This document shows positions 14,020-25,278 of a stretch of 64,000 nucleotides of DNA, in pieces. Positions within the stretch are counted from its first letter, which is position 1, and every line of letters begins with the position of its first letter. A program made the translations under genes and the position numbers. The DNA is from Rachycentron canadum (taxonomy: Eukaryota > Chordata > Actinopteri > Carangiformes > Rachycentridae). The stretch covers positions 19,815,133 to 19,879,132 of the forward strand of contig CM076651.1 in NCBI GenBank assembly GCA_038496675.1, read 5' to 3'. Under the pieces are notes generated by a model. The model made no database searches. It was not told the DNA's origin and was given only the letters and a program-made list of their open reading frames with translations.

Positions 14020-14960
14020 ATGGAGAGCAGATTGAACGCCTTTATTCAAAGCTGATCTGAGGTGATGGTTGGATAATCTTTCTCTGACTGTCCACTGAAT
14101 CCTGGTAAAAGACCTGGTTTCTGTCAGGTGTTCACAGACAGTTGTTGTCCTTGTCAATTCACCAGTTGTCTCCCCTACAGTTGCTTCATGTAAGGCCATA
14201 CGCTATGACAGTTTTCACTCCTTTGGGGAACTACTATTCCGACACTGCCAGTGAACGACAGTACATCAATATGAGCTGTCCATCTGCAGACCTATAGGGC
14301 TGTGGTGCCCGCAGTTACAAGAGTAAATGAATCAATAAAGAAAAGAAATATAATTTTCATCTGGCACAGTCCTTGTGGAGCTTACTGCAATTCTGTTTTT
14401 GTTCATTATTCGGTGTGGTGAAGACTTTCTTTTCCTGGCCTCTGTCCTTTCTGCAGCTGGAAGAACAACCGATTCTGTGGACAGTGACGGCCATAACACA
14501 GTTTGAAGTTTCAAGTCTAGTGTGAATATGAGGGAAAACAGGCTCAGCTTCTCTTGGTTGGCAGTAATGCTGCTGCAGCCTCATGACTAGACAGACTACA
14601 AAGTGCATCTCAAGACGATATCTAGAAGCCCAGTAGGCACTGGACTTCAGTGTCATGTCAGAAAGATGTTGGACTCTAATGACTCTAACATTTACATTAA
14701 ATTTCGGTCAGAAATCAAAATCTTGTTGACATGAAGATCCAACCTTGGCCAATTGAAGTTGTGATGGTTTTGTTGACAGCTAGAATTTCAGTATGTTTTA
14801 CATCAAGGTGGTGCTGGAATGAGATGTATTCTCACAGTATTCTATGTAAGACTGATGCTGGCATTGCACATTGTCCTGACATTGGATGCCACAACCTACA
14901 TTCAACCAAATATCAACGCATATGGTGGCCAGCTGCTTGCCTGCAGAAAGAGTACAAACC
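14020..14960. repeat. Decayed repeat-like region
   Basis: The stretch has several short open frames on both strands and phrases such as 'ggtcagaaatcaaaatc' and 'gaagatccaacc' that resemble a recurrent fish transposon-derived repeat. No transposase motif or terminal repeat was identified. The call is composition- and memory-based only. Confidence 0.25.
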
Positions 14961-16937
14961 TGAGTCAGATCCAGGGTTTGAGGAATACTGTCTATCATTA
15001 TTTCTTTTTTTCTTTTTTTTTACAGTTGTAACAATCCTCTTTTAGTGCAGTTTAGAATGGTTTGATAATCAAGCGCTGCCATTTGAATGCACAAAGTTGA
15101 GGCTGTTCTTTAACATCTCTGCTGGCACAATCCACAGAGCACAAGACTATTCCTGTTTTCCATAATACCACCCAATGGGCACTGCATGTGATTTAGAATA
15201 CAGATGATACCTATATGAATGATGACCTTCAGTACTGGATTAGGGTATTACATGTAAGAAAATGTACTCAGGGGAATTGTAAGCATTGAGTGAACCATTA
15301 TACGCTCCACTTTGTCTTAAAGTGATGTGGACTAGCAGGCTCTGTGTGTATTCTGCACTGTTCTACCTATGATTGATTACAATCGTCGGAGGCTCTCCAG
15401 CTTATTAATCGATTCAGCAAAACCTGTGGGTCCACTGTGGATGATTTAAAGGAAAAGGCTTTTTAACTGAGACGGCTGAAGTAAAGATGCAATAAAAGTG
15501 ATTGTAAATCATGTGCAAATGTAACAAAGTTCCTCCTAAGATAAATCTGTGACTTAGTATTTAGGCCCCTAATTTATTGTCAATATATGTAGAAATGCCA
15601 GCTGTAGTAAAATGCAGTTGCACTACAGTGCAGTTTCAAAGGCTTTGTGGTCACTGTGACTTATGTTTCTTGCTTGCTTATTGCTTTTTAAATTATTCAA
15701 TTGATTTATTGAGTGTGTGTAATGGTATAATTGATTTAAGTTTAATGTATAATGTATAATTTCTTTGCACTTTAACCTTAATTTTGCGTTGTCTGACTAA
15801 CTACTCATCTACTGTCTAGGGTAGTTTTTCATTAAGCTGCAAACTGTTGCTGTGCCATGCTGTGTGCAGCTGTCATCAGAATCCCTGTTGCTGCATGACT
15901 CCAGCTGTTTTTCCATATGAAGGGGATGGTATGGAAGAAACTGCTTAAAGGAAAAGTGTACTCCTAAATCTTCTGTCTCTTTTGAATATAACATACTCAC
16001 TGTAGCTTTAAAGGGTGCGAGAGCATTGTAGTTGTGCTCCTTTCGTAGAAGCTGACAACAGTTCCACAGCCTTACACTGAAGACCCAAAGTATCAGACAT
16101 CCATAGAAACTTCGCCCACCCTGCAACATGATCCACTTTCTCCCTCGTGATCTATACTTTTGCGTGATCCGTACTTTTATGTTTATTTTCCAACAGGGGT
16201 CACAAATCAGCATTTCAGGGTTTTGGGTATGAAACCTAGAGTGTGCCTCTGACCCCATACATGACTCCTGCTCCAGACAGAATTCAAATTCAAGCAAATA
16301 TACCATGTACCAAAAACAGTACGTGTATCAATGTGTACTGACAAATGCCAAGCTTGAGAAAAACAAAAAGCTAAGTCTGAAATCTTTTTACAATTAATGA
16401 AAAATAATGTTCACTGAAGCATAACTAATTTCTAGTCTTCCATATTAAAATTAATCATCTAATTAATTGTTTGTAATTAAATACTACAAGAGTCTGTAAT
16501 TATTCCAGTGGCACATCCATTTGTTTGTTATTATTGTTTTTCTGTCATTTTAGTTGCATATGCTTATAGTAGCAATGTTTTTGCCTTATTGTTTTGTCTT
16601 ATTATTGGATGCAAATTTGCTTTTGGTGAAAATTACTCATTAAAGGAGGTGTTTTTCTTTCCATATGTGCTCATAGTAATGAAATTAGATGTTTTGACAG
16701 AGGGCTGAAATTAGGGATGCCAGTGGTAAATATTTGACCAGCATCATGATGATATTAGAACAGAATAGCAGGCCAGAATTTGAAAGCAGAAAACAAGACT
16801 TTTATGTTGCCTCAAGGAAGATTATTCTCAATGGAGTAATAAATTGGTCAATCAAGGATGTTTCCATCTATGAAAACAACAGTAGTCATGCCAGTGTCTG
16901 AATGTCTTCTATCCTTCTGTCTTTTTCCGCCACGCAG

Positions 16938-17144
16938 CTGTCTGTCACCTCGTCATCCCGAGCAGCCTTCCTGCAGTGCCTTCGTTGGGGGATTTGGTGC
17001 CCCTTCCAGGAGTCGGCTGACTGGAAGGGGGAAGAGATACAGCTTGTTCTGCAAGGAGGTGCAAAGCCAAACCCTCATGGAGTCATGGTCTACAGCACAG
17101 AGATGTCTGCCAAGACTCAGAGCTCAGCTCCAGGTGCAGCTCAG
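16938..17144 (+). CDS. nphp4: nphp4 exon A (nephrocystin-4, internal)
   Basis: Nephrocystin-4 is a scaffold of the ciliary transition zone and basal body that binds NPHP1 and RPGRIP1L; human mutations cause nephronophthisis. This 207-nt exon runs from the acceptor ..cacgcag to the donor CTCAG|gtaaca, phase 0 at both ends, encoding 69 residues beginning LSVTSSSRAAFLQCLRWGIW. Human NPHP4 has the matching VTSLSNLACMHMVRWAVW, and further on fish LQGGAKPNP matches human LQGGIQPNP. It is the first recognisable exon in the window; the 5' part of the gene lies to the left. A second possible donor (CAG|gtgcag at 17133) lies 11 nt inside and would shift the frame. A length divisible by three means skipping would keep the frame. 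Gene identity is near certain; exact ends are inferred from splice signals. Confidence 0.95.
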
Positions 17145-17698
17145 GTAACACAATAGCACAGAGGAGCAAAATATAAAGAATACGCTGAGAGGTGTTAAGA
17201 CAAGGTGCTTTTTTTAAGGCACCTTTCAGCACTTACATCATGTTTCCCTAAAGACAAAAATCCTTCACATTATCTTAATCGCTTTTTTGGCATTACGTGC
17301 TGCTTCAAGATGTGTAATAAGTTGCCTTTATTGCAAGCCTCCTCATACAGTACCTGTACAAGGACGGATTGCAGTATCCTTTCAAGCTCTGCCCTGTAAA
17401 TTTCCGCTGCAGTTCAAATCAGACTGGCAGATAAATGTCTCCACTTCACATCAGTTTACTGACAGTATCAAAAAATTTAAAGGTTGCAAAAGTTGTCATC
17501 TTGTGATGACTTAACTTTTCGCACCTCAGCTGTGAATTTTCACACAGCTCAGACAGTTGAAAATTACTACACGTCACTGCCACATCTCCTTGTGTCTGCT
17601 ATCTTATCCAATCCAATTGTGTCCTTCCGTCCAGAACCTTAACCTTTCATTCTCTGACTGTTTTTGTGTCTCTGAAATGTTTGAAACCTGTCTCGAAG
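17145..17698 (+). other. nphp4 intron A-B (554 nt)
   Basis: A short GT-AG intron beginning gtaaca and ending tctcgaag. No repeat or other gene was recognised in it. Confidence 0.85.
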
Positions 17699-17828
17699 GT
17701 GAAAGATATGATAACTTTTCGGCTGTCATCCAGTCTGGAAGGGAAGGCTTCCAGCCCAAAGGCATCTCTGAGGACAAAGCAGGAAAACGTGTCACATCAG
17801 AGAAGATCACCTTCATCGCCGTCACAGG
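17699..17828 (+). CDS. nphp4: nphp4 exon B
   Basis: This 130-nt exon enters in phase 0 and leaves in phase 1 through CACAGG|gtaaat. It reads VKDMITFRLSSSLEGKASSP and continues into a basic, serine/proline-rich stretch with HQRRSPSSPSQ. Human NPHP4 at this point has VESGTLRFQFSLGS followed by an RRPSRKPPTSPSSPP linker, so both the hydrophobic strand and the proline-rich linker are matched. The linker is expected to be disordered. The acceptor is the least certain of the set because purines interrupt the pyrimidine tract just before TCTCGAAG; an alternative upstream acceptor cannot be excluded. Skipping this exon alone would shift the frame, but skipping it together with exon C (183 nt) would not. 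Confidence 0.9.
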
Positions 17829-19479
17829 GTAAATATGAAACCAATATGAAGAGTTTTCCTCCAATAGCGAGGTGAGAAACTCTTTACTGCTCACAGCTTT
17901 TAAAAAAGAATTTAGTTTGTATGTATAACAAAGATTTGGTTATTTGGACCAGAAAGTGTGTGGTCTTTTTCCAGTAATTGTTTTTTAAATGTATCTCAAG
18001 TGTGTGGTTACGCCCAGGTGTAATCAGCCAAAGGTCTAAGCAACAAGCATCAAATTAGCCTGTCTTCTGCATATCATGCAGCCCCCACCTCTAACACAGC
18101 AGTGTTATCTCAGTGGCACCACCTGCTCTCTACATGATTAGCACACTCCATGACGGGTCTGAGGGGAATGAAGGGATAAACTCAAAGTGCTAGGAGAAGA
18201 CTTTGGCTGTCCATTAGGGCCTCGTGATCGTGAACGAGCCTGACTTTGCAAGCTCATGTCTCCTCTATAAGGGGAACTTTGGCCCAAAAATAACACACAT
18301 CTAGTATTCACATTTTGTGGATTCTGACTAAAATACTGATCATTTATTTTTAGTCATTGGTAGGTAGTATTTGTCCCAGATATTATTCAGTATCTCTGTC
18401 AAAGTGAGGTCAGACTGTAAACTGTCATGGATGTTTACAACAAACAGTTTCGGTCATAATCTTCCTGCATGACTCAGTTTTCTTTTTTAGCAATGTTGCA
18501 GTTATTCCAGATCATTTAATTTGCTGATTGCAATGTTATTATTAACAATTGCAATGATAGCCAAATCTAATAAGATCTGAACTTTAATAAACCAAAATTA
18601 GCTTTTCATTGTAGTGGTATTAATCAATTTCTCATTTCTTTTTTTTTTTTATTATTATTTTTGCCTCTGTTTAATTCTTTGTTTTGTCTGTTCTGTTTCT
18701 GCCTCTTGGCAAAAGGTTCTAACAGAATAGAAGTGGTAGCAAATAACGTATTTTTACATTTTGAGCTGTAATTTCTGTCCTGACCTTGGAAACGCACATT
18801 ATAATTAAAACATTTCAATCGTTTGACTTAAAATCAGAATAGACTGTGTGATACGAGGATTACCCCCCCATACAGAATCCACTATATGTAGTTCAATATT
18901 TGTTTCTGTGCTTTGGTCATGTGACAACATCTGAGTAAGCTCCATTTGAGAAAGCTACTAACATATTTCATAGATTTTCTACAATTATTTTCTAAAATGC
19001 TGAAACATGCAAAATATTGGTTCTAATAATACCAGCAATAATCTGCCCACTAGAGGTTACTTCAATGACCACTAGGGGTCACAGCTACAGACCTGAACTA
19101 TAGGAGATACTTTCTAGGAACTATATGTAGTTTTTCTATAGCTACATAGCCAGTCTCAGTCTAGAAGTAACTGAGGTTTCTGTCAAGCTGTGTTCTTTTA
19201 TTCACCAAGAGTTATCTCTGCAATGGCAAACAACACCAATATTATGACGAATCACCATTTGGTCGCAGAAAAAACTTAGTTACAAGCCCTTTCAATGCTC
19301 ATTAAAGGCTTGTAATCCAGTGGTGAACAGCAGTGAGATTTTGCACTGTATAGTCATTTAACGTTTGGTGTATTTGGATTTAATTTTTATCAATCTTTTG
19401 ACACTTTATGTAGAAACAAATAGACAGGCCCCCGTCTTGACACACCTTGCAGAGGTTTCCACAAAATTTTGAACCTGAA

Positions 19480-19765
19480 CCAAAAACCAGTTTTTATGCC
19501 TCTGCGTGAGCAACAGACGTGTCAGAGGCGGTCAGCACTTCATCACTGTGACCTCCTAAAACTCAAGAATTCATATGCTAATTATGACAAATTTTCAGAT
19601 GAATGTCTATTAGGATAGAACTTATATATATATATACAAAAGGTTAAAGGTAAATTTCACTGCTATATTGTAATGCTCTGAAAAAAAAACACTTCCTGGC
19701 ATAACTCCAGAGGGGACACTGCGATTTTCACATCTGGTCACTAATCTTGGGTACACAGCTTGAAA
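19480..19765 (+). repeat. Dispersed fish repeat with internal sub-repeats
   Basis: Phrases such as 'aaaactcaagaattcatatg', 'ctaattatgacaaattttc' and 'cataactccagaggggacac' match an abundant repeat of percomorph genomes that is itself built from related tandem units. The class is not known to me and the boundaries are approximate. Confidence 0.55.
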
Positions 19766-20791
19766 AAGTTGCGACTAAAAAGCTCTGGTGCTGCCATGCT
19801 GAAGATGTGAATGTTTACAATCTATGTTTTACAATATTTAGGGACATTGCAGCAAAGTCCATACTTGAAACATTGGCTGCAAATTTTTCCTCTATCAGAT
19901 TCATCTTTAAGAGCCAGGCACGTGAACAGTTAAAGAGTTTGACTCTCAATGAACTTACACACTAATACATTAGACATACAACAGAACAAGAACAACAAGC
20001 TTAACAAAGTCAAGTAAAATCACTTGTATGTACTATATTGTACATATCACAAATGTATACCCTGTATCACAAATAAAAAAAAAATTAATTACTTAATTAC
20101 TTAACTTTTAATGAATTCCTTCCGAGTCTTTACAGGCATGGGTAGAAACTTCAACTTGATTGGTTGACGGAGCTGTACAACCATGTAGTTTCAGATTTTG
20201 AGGTAATCAGTCTATGCTGCTGAATTTCTTTACCAGAAGCTTTTTTATGGCATCATTCCCAAATAAGCCTGACCGTACCACGACATCATAAGAAAAAATA
20301 ACTCCCGTCTTGAACCCTGAGATTTAAAGAGGCTTCTGTCTGAAACAAAGTTCTGATTAGATATTTTACATCCTCCACACAACCAAGGATAAATGATGTG
20401 CCGCTGTCTCTATCGCTTATTGAAACCCACACTGCTGATTTTCTCTGTGTGTTTGAGTGAATTGATTAAAAATGTTGTAAACACTGCACACAGCCACTCA
20501 ATCCCGGTGACAGTGGAAAGAACTTGAGTAGACCCTGGTCGTATACTCAATGATTTCTCTCCTAATGATGCTGTTAACTTATCTTGGGAGAGAAGAATAG
20601 TGTTGATCAGGGCCTACTTCACGGGTGTGTAGAGAAGCCTTTTGGCAAAGTCTATTAATGACATTTTAATCAGTGCTCAAGTGTCCTCAGAGGATCGCCC
20701 AAGAAGTCTGAATGATTTGGGCTAGTGTTCAGAGGAGAATGATATCATGAATCTCTGTCATTCTTTGATTTCGGCATCATAATCATCCTTG

Positions 20792-20793
<2 letters not shown>

Positions 20794-20870
<77 letters not shown>
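20794..20870 (+). repeat. (GT)n microsatellite, left of gap
   Basis: About 38 uninterrupted GT units run straight into the run of N. True length is unknown because the array was not assembled through. Confidence 0.98.
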
Positions 20871-20969
20871 NNNNNNNNNNNNNNNNNNNNNNNNNNNNNN
20901 NNNNNNNNNNNNNNNNNNNNNNNNNNNNNNNNNNNNNNNNNNNNNNNNNNNNNNNNNNNNNNNNNNNNN
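20871..20969. other. Assembly gap (99 N)
   Basis: Ninety-nine undetermined bases. Sequence resumes with GT-like but degenerate DNA (gcgcgtgggtgtgcgtgcgt), so the gap lies within the same simple repeat. Its real size may differ from 99. Confidence 0.99.
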
Positions 20970-22452
20970 GCGCGTGGGTGTGCGTGCGTATGTGCGTGCA
21001 GGCGTATGGATATGCCTCTTAGTAAGCTATTTTCCATTGCAGATAGCTTATTAAGACAGATATGAAATTCATGGCTAGTCTGAAATATATAATTCATGTT
21101 TTTGATGCATGTTTGTATATTTATTAAAATGGAAAGAGTTCACTGCTCTTCTCAACCTTAGAATCAGTCATTTGTTAGAAAGAAAGACAACACTTTGCCA
21201 GTCCTGCATTTTCAGAATGAAGCTCTAAATTATTTATGATGAACATCGAAACGATCTCCAGTTAGAAGAGCGGAAATTCTCTGTGTGAAAGTCTATGTGT
21301 TTTCATTAATCTATAATTTAGCTTCAGAATCCCTTGCTGTTTATGTGACCATCACACATCTTACTCTGTTTCTACTGATGAGCTGACAGGAGGAGAATAT
21401 AGAGACGATCTTGCTGTTTTGACACAGATGCTCATTAATGAATCTTGATGATGCATCTTCTTTGCATATAAAAATTTATTCTTCCTCAATCCCCCGACCC
21501 TTGTGCATGTATAGGTGCTTGTATCCACCTCTTGTACATCTGCAAGTTTGTGCAGCATGTCAAGAAAGCATCTCATTGATCAGGAATAAATGACCAAATG
21601 CACTTCAGACCAGCTAATGAGGTGAAACACATTTTTCCATTGGCCCAAAACGTAAAACGGTGAGAAAACGGAAAGCCCTAAAATGAAAATGGCTGTTGGA
21701 GGGGGGGGGGGGATGCCAGAGCACATTTGTGACACAGAGTCAGCCAGTCCCGCGCCGTGTCCACTCTGTGTGCATGTAGTCTGAACAGATGGGAGCTACA
21801 GTAAGACACCCCAGGCCACTGAGGCAATTTCCAAAAGGCCAGTCAAGCCCAGCACAGAGAGCGAGAAAGAGTGGGAGAGGAGGACAAAGAGATACTGGAA
21901 AGCCTTTCATTTCAGTATTACCATGGCTACCAACCAAAAACTTAGGCCGCATTGTTAGGTTTAAAACTCAGTGTGACATCTAAATCCAACACTGCCTCCT
22001 GATCCCTGTGAAATTGGATAGATTTTTTACTGATTCTAAATAGTTTTGGTATCCCAGCGTTCAGTGGGGTTATTTACTTTGCTGAAGTAATTCAGTGCGC
22101 ATAGTGACAATATGTTCTCGGCGTGCCACCTGACTCGAAATCCAATCAACGGGAAAGCAATAAGAAAAGATGACATTTTACTATCAACTTCCATTCCCCC
22201 TCATAAACTAATATTGCATCAATTGTCTAACTACACAATAAAATGAACCGTGCTGGTTGGTTTGCAGAGCATGGGGAATATATCATAATGTTGTTAATTG
22301 AGTTTGAAAAAAATCAACTGGAGTTGTTTGTACATACCCAAAGTGATATGCAAATGAAGAAGAAAATACATAAAGAGGATAGACCTACAAGTTTATAAAC
22401 TGAACACTGTTAATTCTTTGTCTTTATCTTTCTTCTTTTTCGTGTTTTTCAG

Positions 22453-22505
22453 GTCAGAGACACATATCACCAGTTTCTCCTCCCGATTCTCCTCAAGGCC
22501 CTGGG
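22453..22505 (+). CDS. nphp4: nphp4 exon C (53 nt)
   Basis: A very short exon between a strong acceptor (cgtgtttttcag) and the donor CTGGG|gtaaga. Joined to the last base of exon B it gives 18 codons, GQRHISPVSPPDSPQGPG, and ends in phase 0. It falls in the proline/serine-rich linker, where human NPHP4 has NSPVGPGLS. The sequence is weakly conserved, as expected for a disordered linker. The call rests on splice signals, the exact phase match to both neighbours and its position between well-conserved exons. Omitting it alone would frameshift the transcript. Being small and between a 4.6-kb and a 9.4-kb intron, it is easy for automatic annotation to miss. Confidence 0.85.
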
Positions 22506-22804
22506 GTAAGACGCCTTGTCACCTACTCAGCAGTACAGGCAACTCAACTATTTAACTATTAACTATTTAAGAGCAGAGACAGTTAGTGCACTATGGCAAA
22601 AAAGGTTCTATCTGAAGTTTCATCCAGGCAAGTCTGCACGGGCATTTCAGCCTTTTGTATTCATAGTTCTCTCAAAAGAAATTAAAGCCTTTGCTAAGTA
22701 GGTTCACCCAGGCTCATGGCTCAGCTCCACCTTAACTGTGTGTTGCTGTAATCTAGCGCTGGAAAGATTCATAGATAGTCAATCACCTATTCTAGCCATC
22801 TGTC

Positions 22805-22965
22805 ATTTAAAGCTGCAGAAATGTTTTCCTTTTTTTCTTTCTTCTGGCCACTGGGGAGCAGCAGAACAAGCAGAAAACACCACATCTGACACATTATCAT
22901 CCTATAAAGTCGTTATGCCTGACAAACAGTTGTCTATTTACACATCTTGTGTTTCTGTCAACTTG
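22805..22965 (+). repeat. Dispersed repeat family X, copy 1
   Basis: It begins near 'tttaaagctgcag', carries a 'ggccactggggagcagcaga' block and then 'aacaccacatctgacacatt'. The same order of blocks occurs reversed at about 25.08-25.23 kb. It resembles a common short fish repeat that starts with TTAAAGCTGCA. The class is uncertain. Confidence 0.6.
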
Positions 22966-24274
22966 ATAAATCCGGTATTCCCTCTCATTTGCTCTGGCTC
23001 CGCAATTTCCTTAGAAAAATGTTTATCAGCAAACTGTACGACATTCTTCTCCAGCGAGATGGTGACTTTAGGTCTGCCAATTATAAGCAGGGCACGTTAG
23101 CATACAGTGAGTTTATCAACAAAAATAGCTGCCAGCGATTTCTAGAAACAAGTGTCAACAAACATCTTCCCTCTTGTTTAGGTGTGAATGTGGAAAAAAA
23201 AAGCTTAGGGAATGATACAGTACACAGATTAGAAACCGTAGTAGGATTTTTGTTTTTGACCCTGGTAAACATTTTTTCTCCCTCCTAGTCTTAGAAAGCG
23301 ATATGCAAGAAAGTAATAAGCAAATATTTATCCAGCTCACGCCCGTACTTGTCAAAGAAAAACGATTCGAATGGATTCCAGCTGACCTGGACTGCTTCAT
23401 GGCTGAATAACAGGACCCGGAAGCCTCTGTAGCAGATCCCTGTACATGAATACAGCTCCCCTCCCCTGCTCTTTAGACATAAATCATACATGCTGTGTCT
23501 GGTTTGTCAACAAGGATTGCAGACCAGTCTATAATGTTTTTTTTTTTTTCCTGATGTCAGAAAAAATACATCCCAGATCTCTCAACAACAATGTGAGTAG
23601 GAGGCATCAATGTAGAGAGGCATGTTTAAATATATCTAAATGTTTTTTTTTTTTGTTTTGTTTTGTTTTGTTTTTTTTTTATATCTTCAAACCTGTATGA
23701 GATTTCAAAGATTGGGTCCATGAAAATGTTCTGCAGCCACAATTCTAGTGAATATGTATGCGGCTGGCTTGGCAAAGGGAAAATTGGAAGTGTGTGGGTG
23801 TGTGTCTGTTGAAAATGTATTCTTGGTGAAAGACAACAAAATGCCGGCGTGTCATGAAGAATGCAAATCACCACCAGAAACCTGAATACATGTAATATTG
23901 ATGATAATCATTTCTATTTGCATCAAATCGGATTAAATGTCACCTAAGCATCATTAGCATGTCAGAGTCTTCCCACAGGCAACTGATATAGTTCTGATCA
24001 ATCCTACAATTTAACTGCACCATAATCATCCATCCATCATATCTGAGGTGGGCAAGGATGACTAACTCACTTCCTATTCTTAGTAAAATGCCAACATCAA
24101 CAATATGTAATGTAAACCAGCAGTGTGTGTGTCTGTGTTGTGCTGCTGTGTGGGTCTGCTGATTCCTGGCTGAGCTAAGCTACAGGGCGTTACCATCATC
24201 CCTCAGCCTGAGTGGAAGTGCCAGTGGAGACAGGGAGTTGTGATAGATGCTGCTCTTGCTCACGATGAGGCCAG

Positions 24275-24280
<6 letters not shown>

Positions 24281-24345
<65 letters not shown>

Positions 24346-24348
24346 CAC
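24281..24348 (+). repeat. (CA)n microsatellite
   Basis: About 30 CA units with one TAT interruption near 24328. Confidence 0.97.
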
Positions 24349-25074
24349 GCATGGAGTAACATAGAGTCACAGAGCGGAGGAGGAGACAGATCAGCTCTGT
24401 TTCAGCGTGAGCTCTCTGGGCCAAAATGAGCCACAGTCTGTATTGTCGACTCATTTTAAATTGAACCAACAGGGGCTGGGAGCTGTGGGAGTGCTGCACC
24501 CATGAACTCTACAAATCGACCCTCATTTTGATTAAGCAGCGAGGGCGGTGGAAGTGTGCGAGTGGGCAGCTCCCAGTGGCTAACAAGGGACGATTGTGGT
24601 CATACTGGGCAGCTCTTAAGGGATGACATTAGAAGACAGTGGTGCTTAACTGGATATACCTGTATCTTCACATATGGAGTACTTTATCAAACCGTAATTC
24701 TCAAAACAATTGGTCCACCAAACAGGCTACATAATATGAAAAGAAAACATGATATTTCCTCAGTGTTTCTGTTTGAATTTCTATGAAATTCCTACAATTA
24801 TTTTCTCTGCAAATTAGTAGATTCGTAAATTATATTTCATAGGTTCAAGGTTTATAGTGCAACTGCATTTTCCCAAAAGGAGCAATTAACTTTACACACA
24901 ATATGAGCCAGAAAAATACTGGCAATTCATTAAAGCTGTTAAAACAAGAGTATGCAAATTGTCAAAAGCAGCAACCACTGTGGCCACAGGTGGCCTTTAC
25001 AGCATAATAGTGCTTAGAATCTACATCATCATTAGGAGATGTGATTGGGAGCAAGTGGAATAGAAAGCTACACC

Positions 25075-25230
25075 CTTGACACGTACGACTCCATTTATCG
25101 TTTTCAAAGTTTGATTTCTCAGTGTGTTCACTAGTATGTTAGATGTTCGTTTTTCAGCTTGTTCCACTGCTCCCATGTGGCAAAAAAACCCCCCAAAAAA
25201 CAACCCAATTAATGCAGCTTTAAGTTTGCA
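25075..25230 (-). repeat. Dispersed repeat family X, copy 2
   Basis: Read on the minus strand it runs 'aaagctgcattaattggg', then a T/G-rich stretch, 'cacatgggagcagtggaaca' and 'acgaacatctaacatact', the same block order as the copy at 22.8 kb. The two copies are inverted and about 2.2 kb apart. Confidence 0.55.
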
Positions 25231-25240
25231 GTAAATGTCC

Positions 25241-25244
<4 letters not shown>

Positions 25245-25274
<30 letters not shown>
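25245..25274 (+). repeat. (CA)n microsatellite
   Basis: About 15 CA units directly beside the minus-strand repeat copy. Confidence 0.95.

Positions 25275-25278
<4 letters not shown>

Larger units (their letters stand above)
1..16937. other. Upstream non-coding flank (probable nphp4 intron)
   Basis: No nphp4 exon was recognised here. I looked for the human segments that precede exon A (such as the FQLEYVF stretch) and did not find them, so this is most likely one large intron, although a short diverged exon could be missed. Contents that can be named are a retroelement-like repeat near 1.46-1.9 kb, an AT-rich palindrome near 2.3 kb, a TAA microsatellite at 2.54 kb, an exon-like minus-strand stretch at 6.8 kb, a dispersed fish repeat at 9.3-9.7 kb and decayed repeat-like DNA at 14.0-15.0 kb. 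The remaining open frames are short, lack splice context and resemble no family I know. Confidence 0.6.
17829..22452 (+). other. nphp4 intron B-C (4.6 kb)
   Basis: It contains a dispersed fish repeat at about 19.48-19.76 kb and a long GT array broken by an assembly gap at 20.8-21.0 kb. A run of 12 G lies at 21701-21712. Nothing coding was recognised. Confidence 0.8.

Noticed and set aside
15809..16306. Longest open frame in the window, 165 codons on the minus strand
   Set aside because: No known domain or signal peptide, no convincing splice sites, and part of it (about 15.95-16.15 kb) reads like a dispersed repeat. An open frame of this length is expected by chance in 64 kb.
20783..21097. 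Frames across the GT array and N run
   Set aside because: They are simple-repeat translations (HTHT or VCVC) and undetermined residues.
22947..23288. 113-codon + strand frame beside a repeat copy
   Set aside because: The first part overlaps dispersed repeat DNA and the rest shows no transposase or other motif.
24281..24348. Regularly spaced units suggestive of an array
   Set aside because: It is a plain CA microsatellite with no spacers, not a CRISPR array; the genome is eukaryotic.
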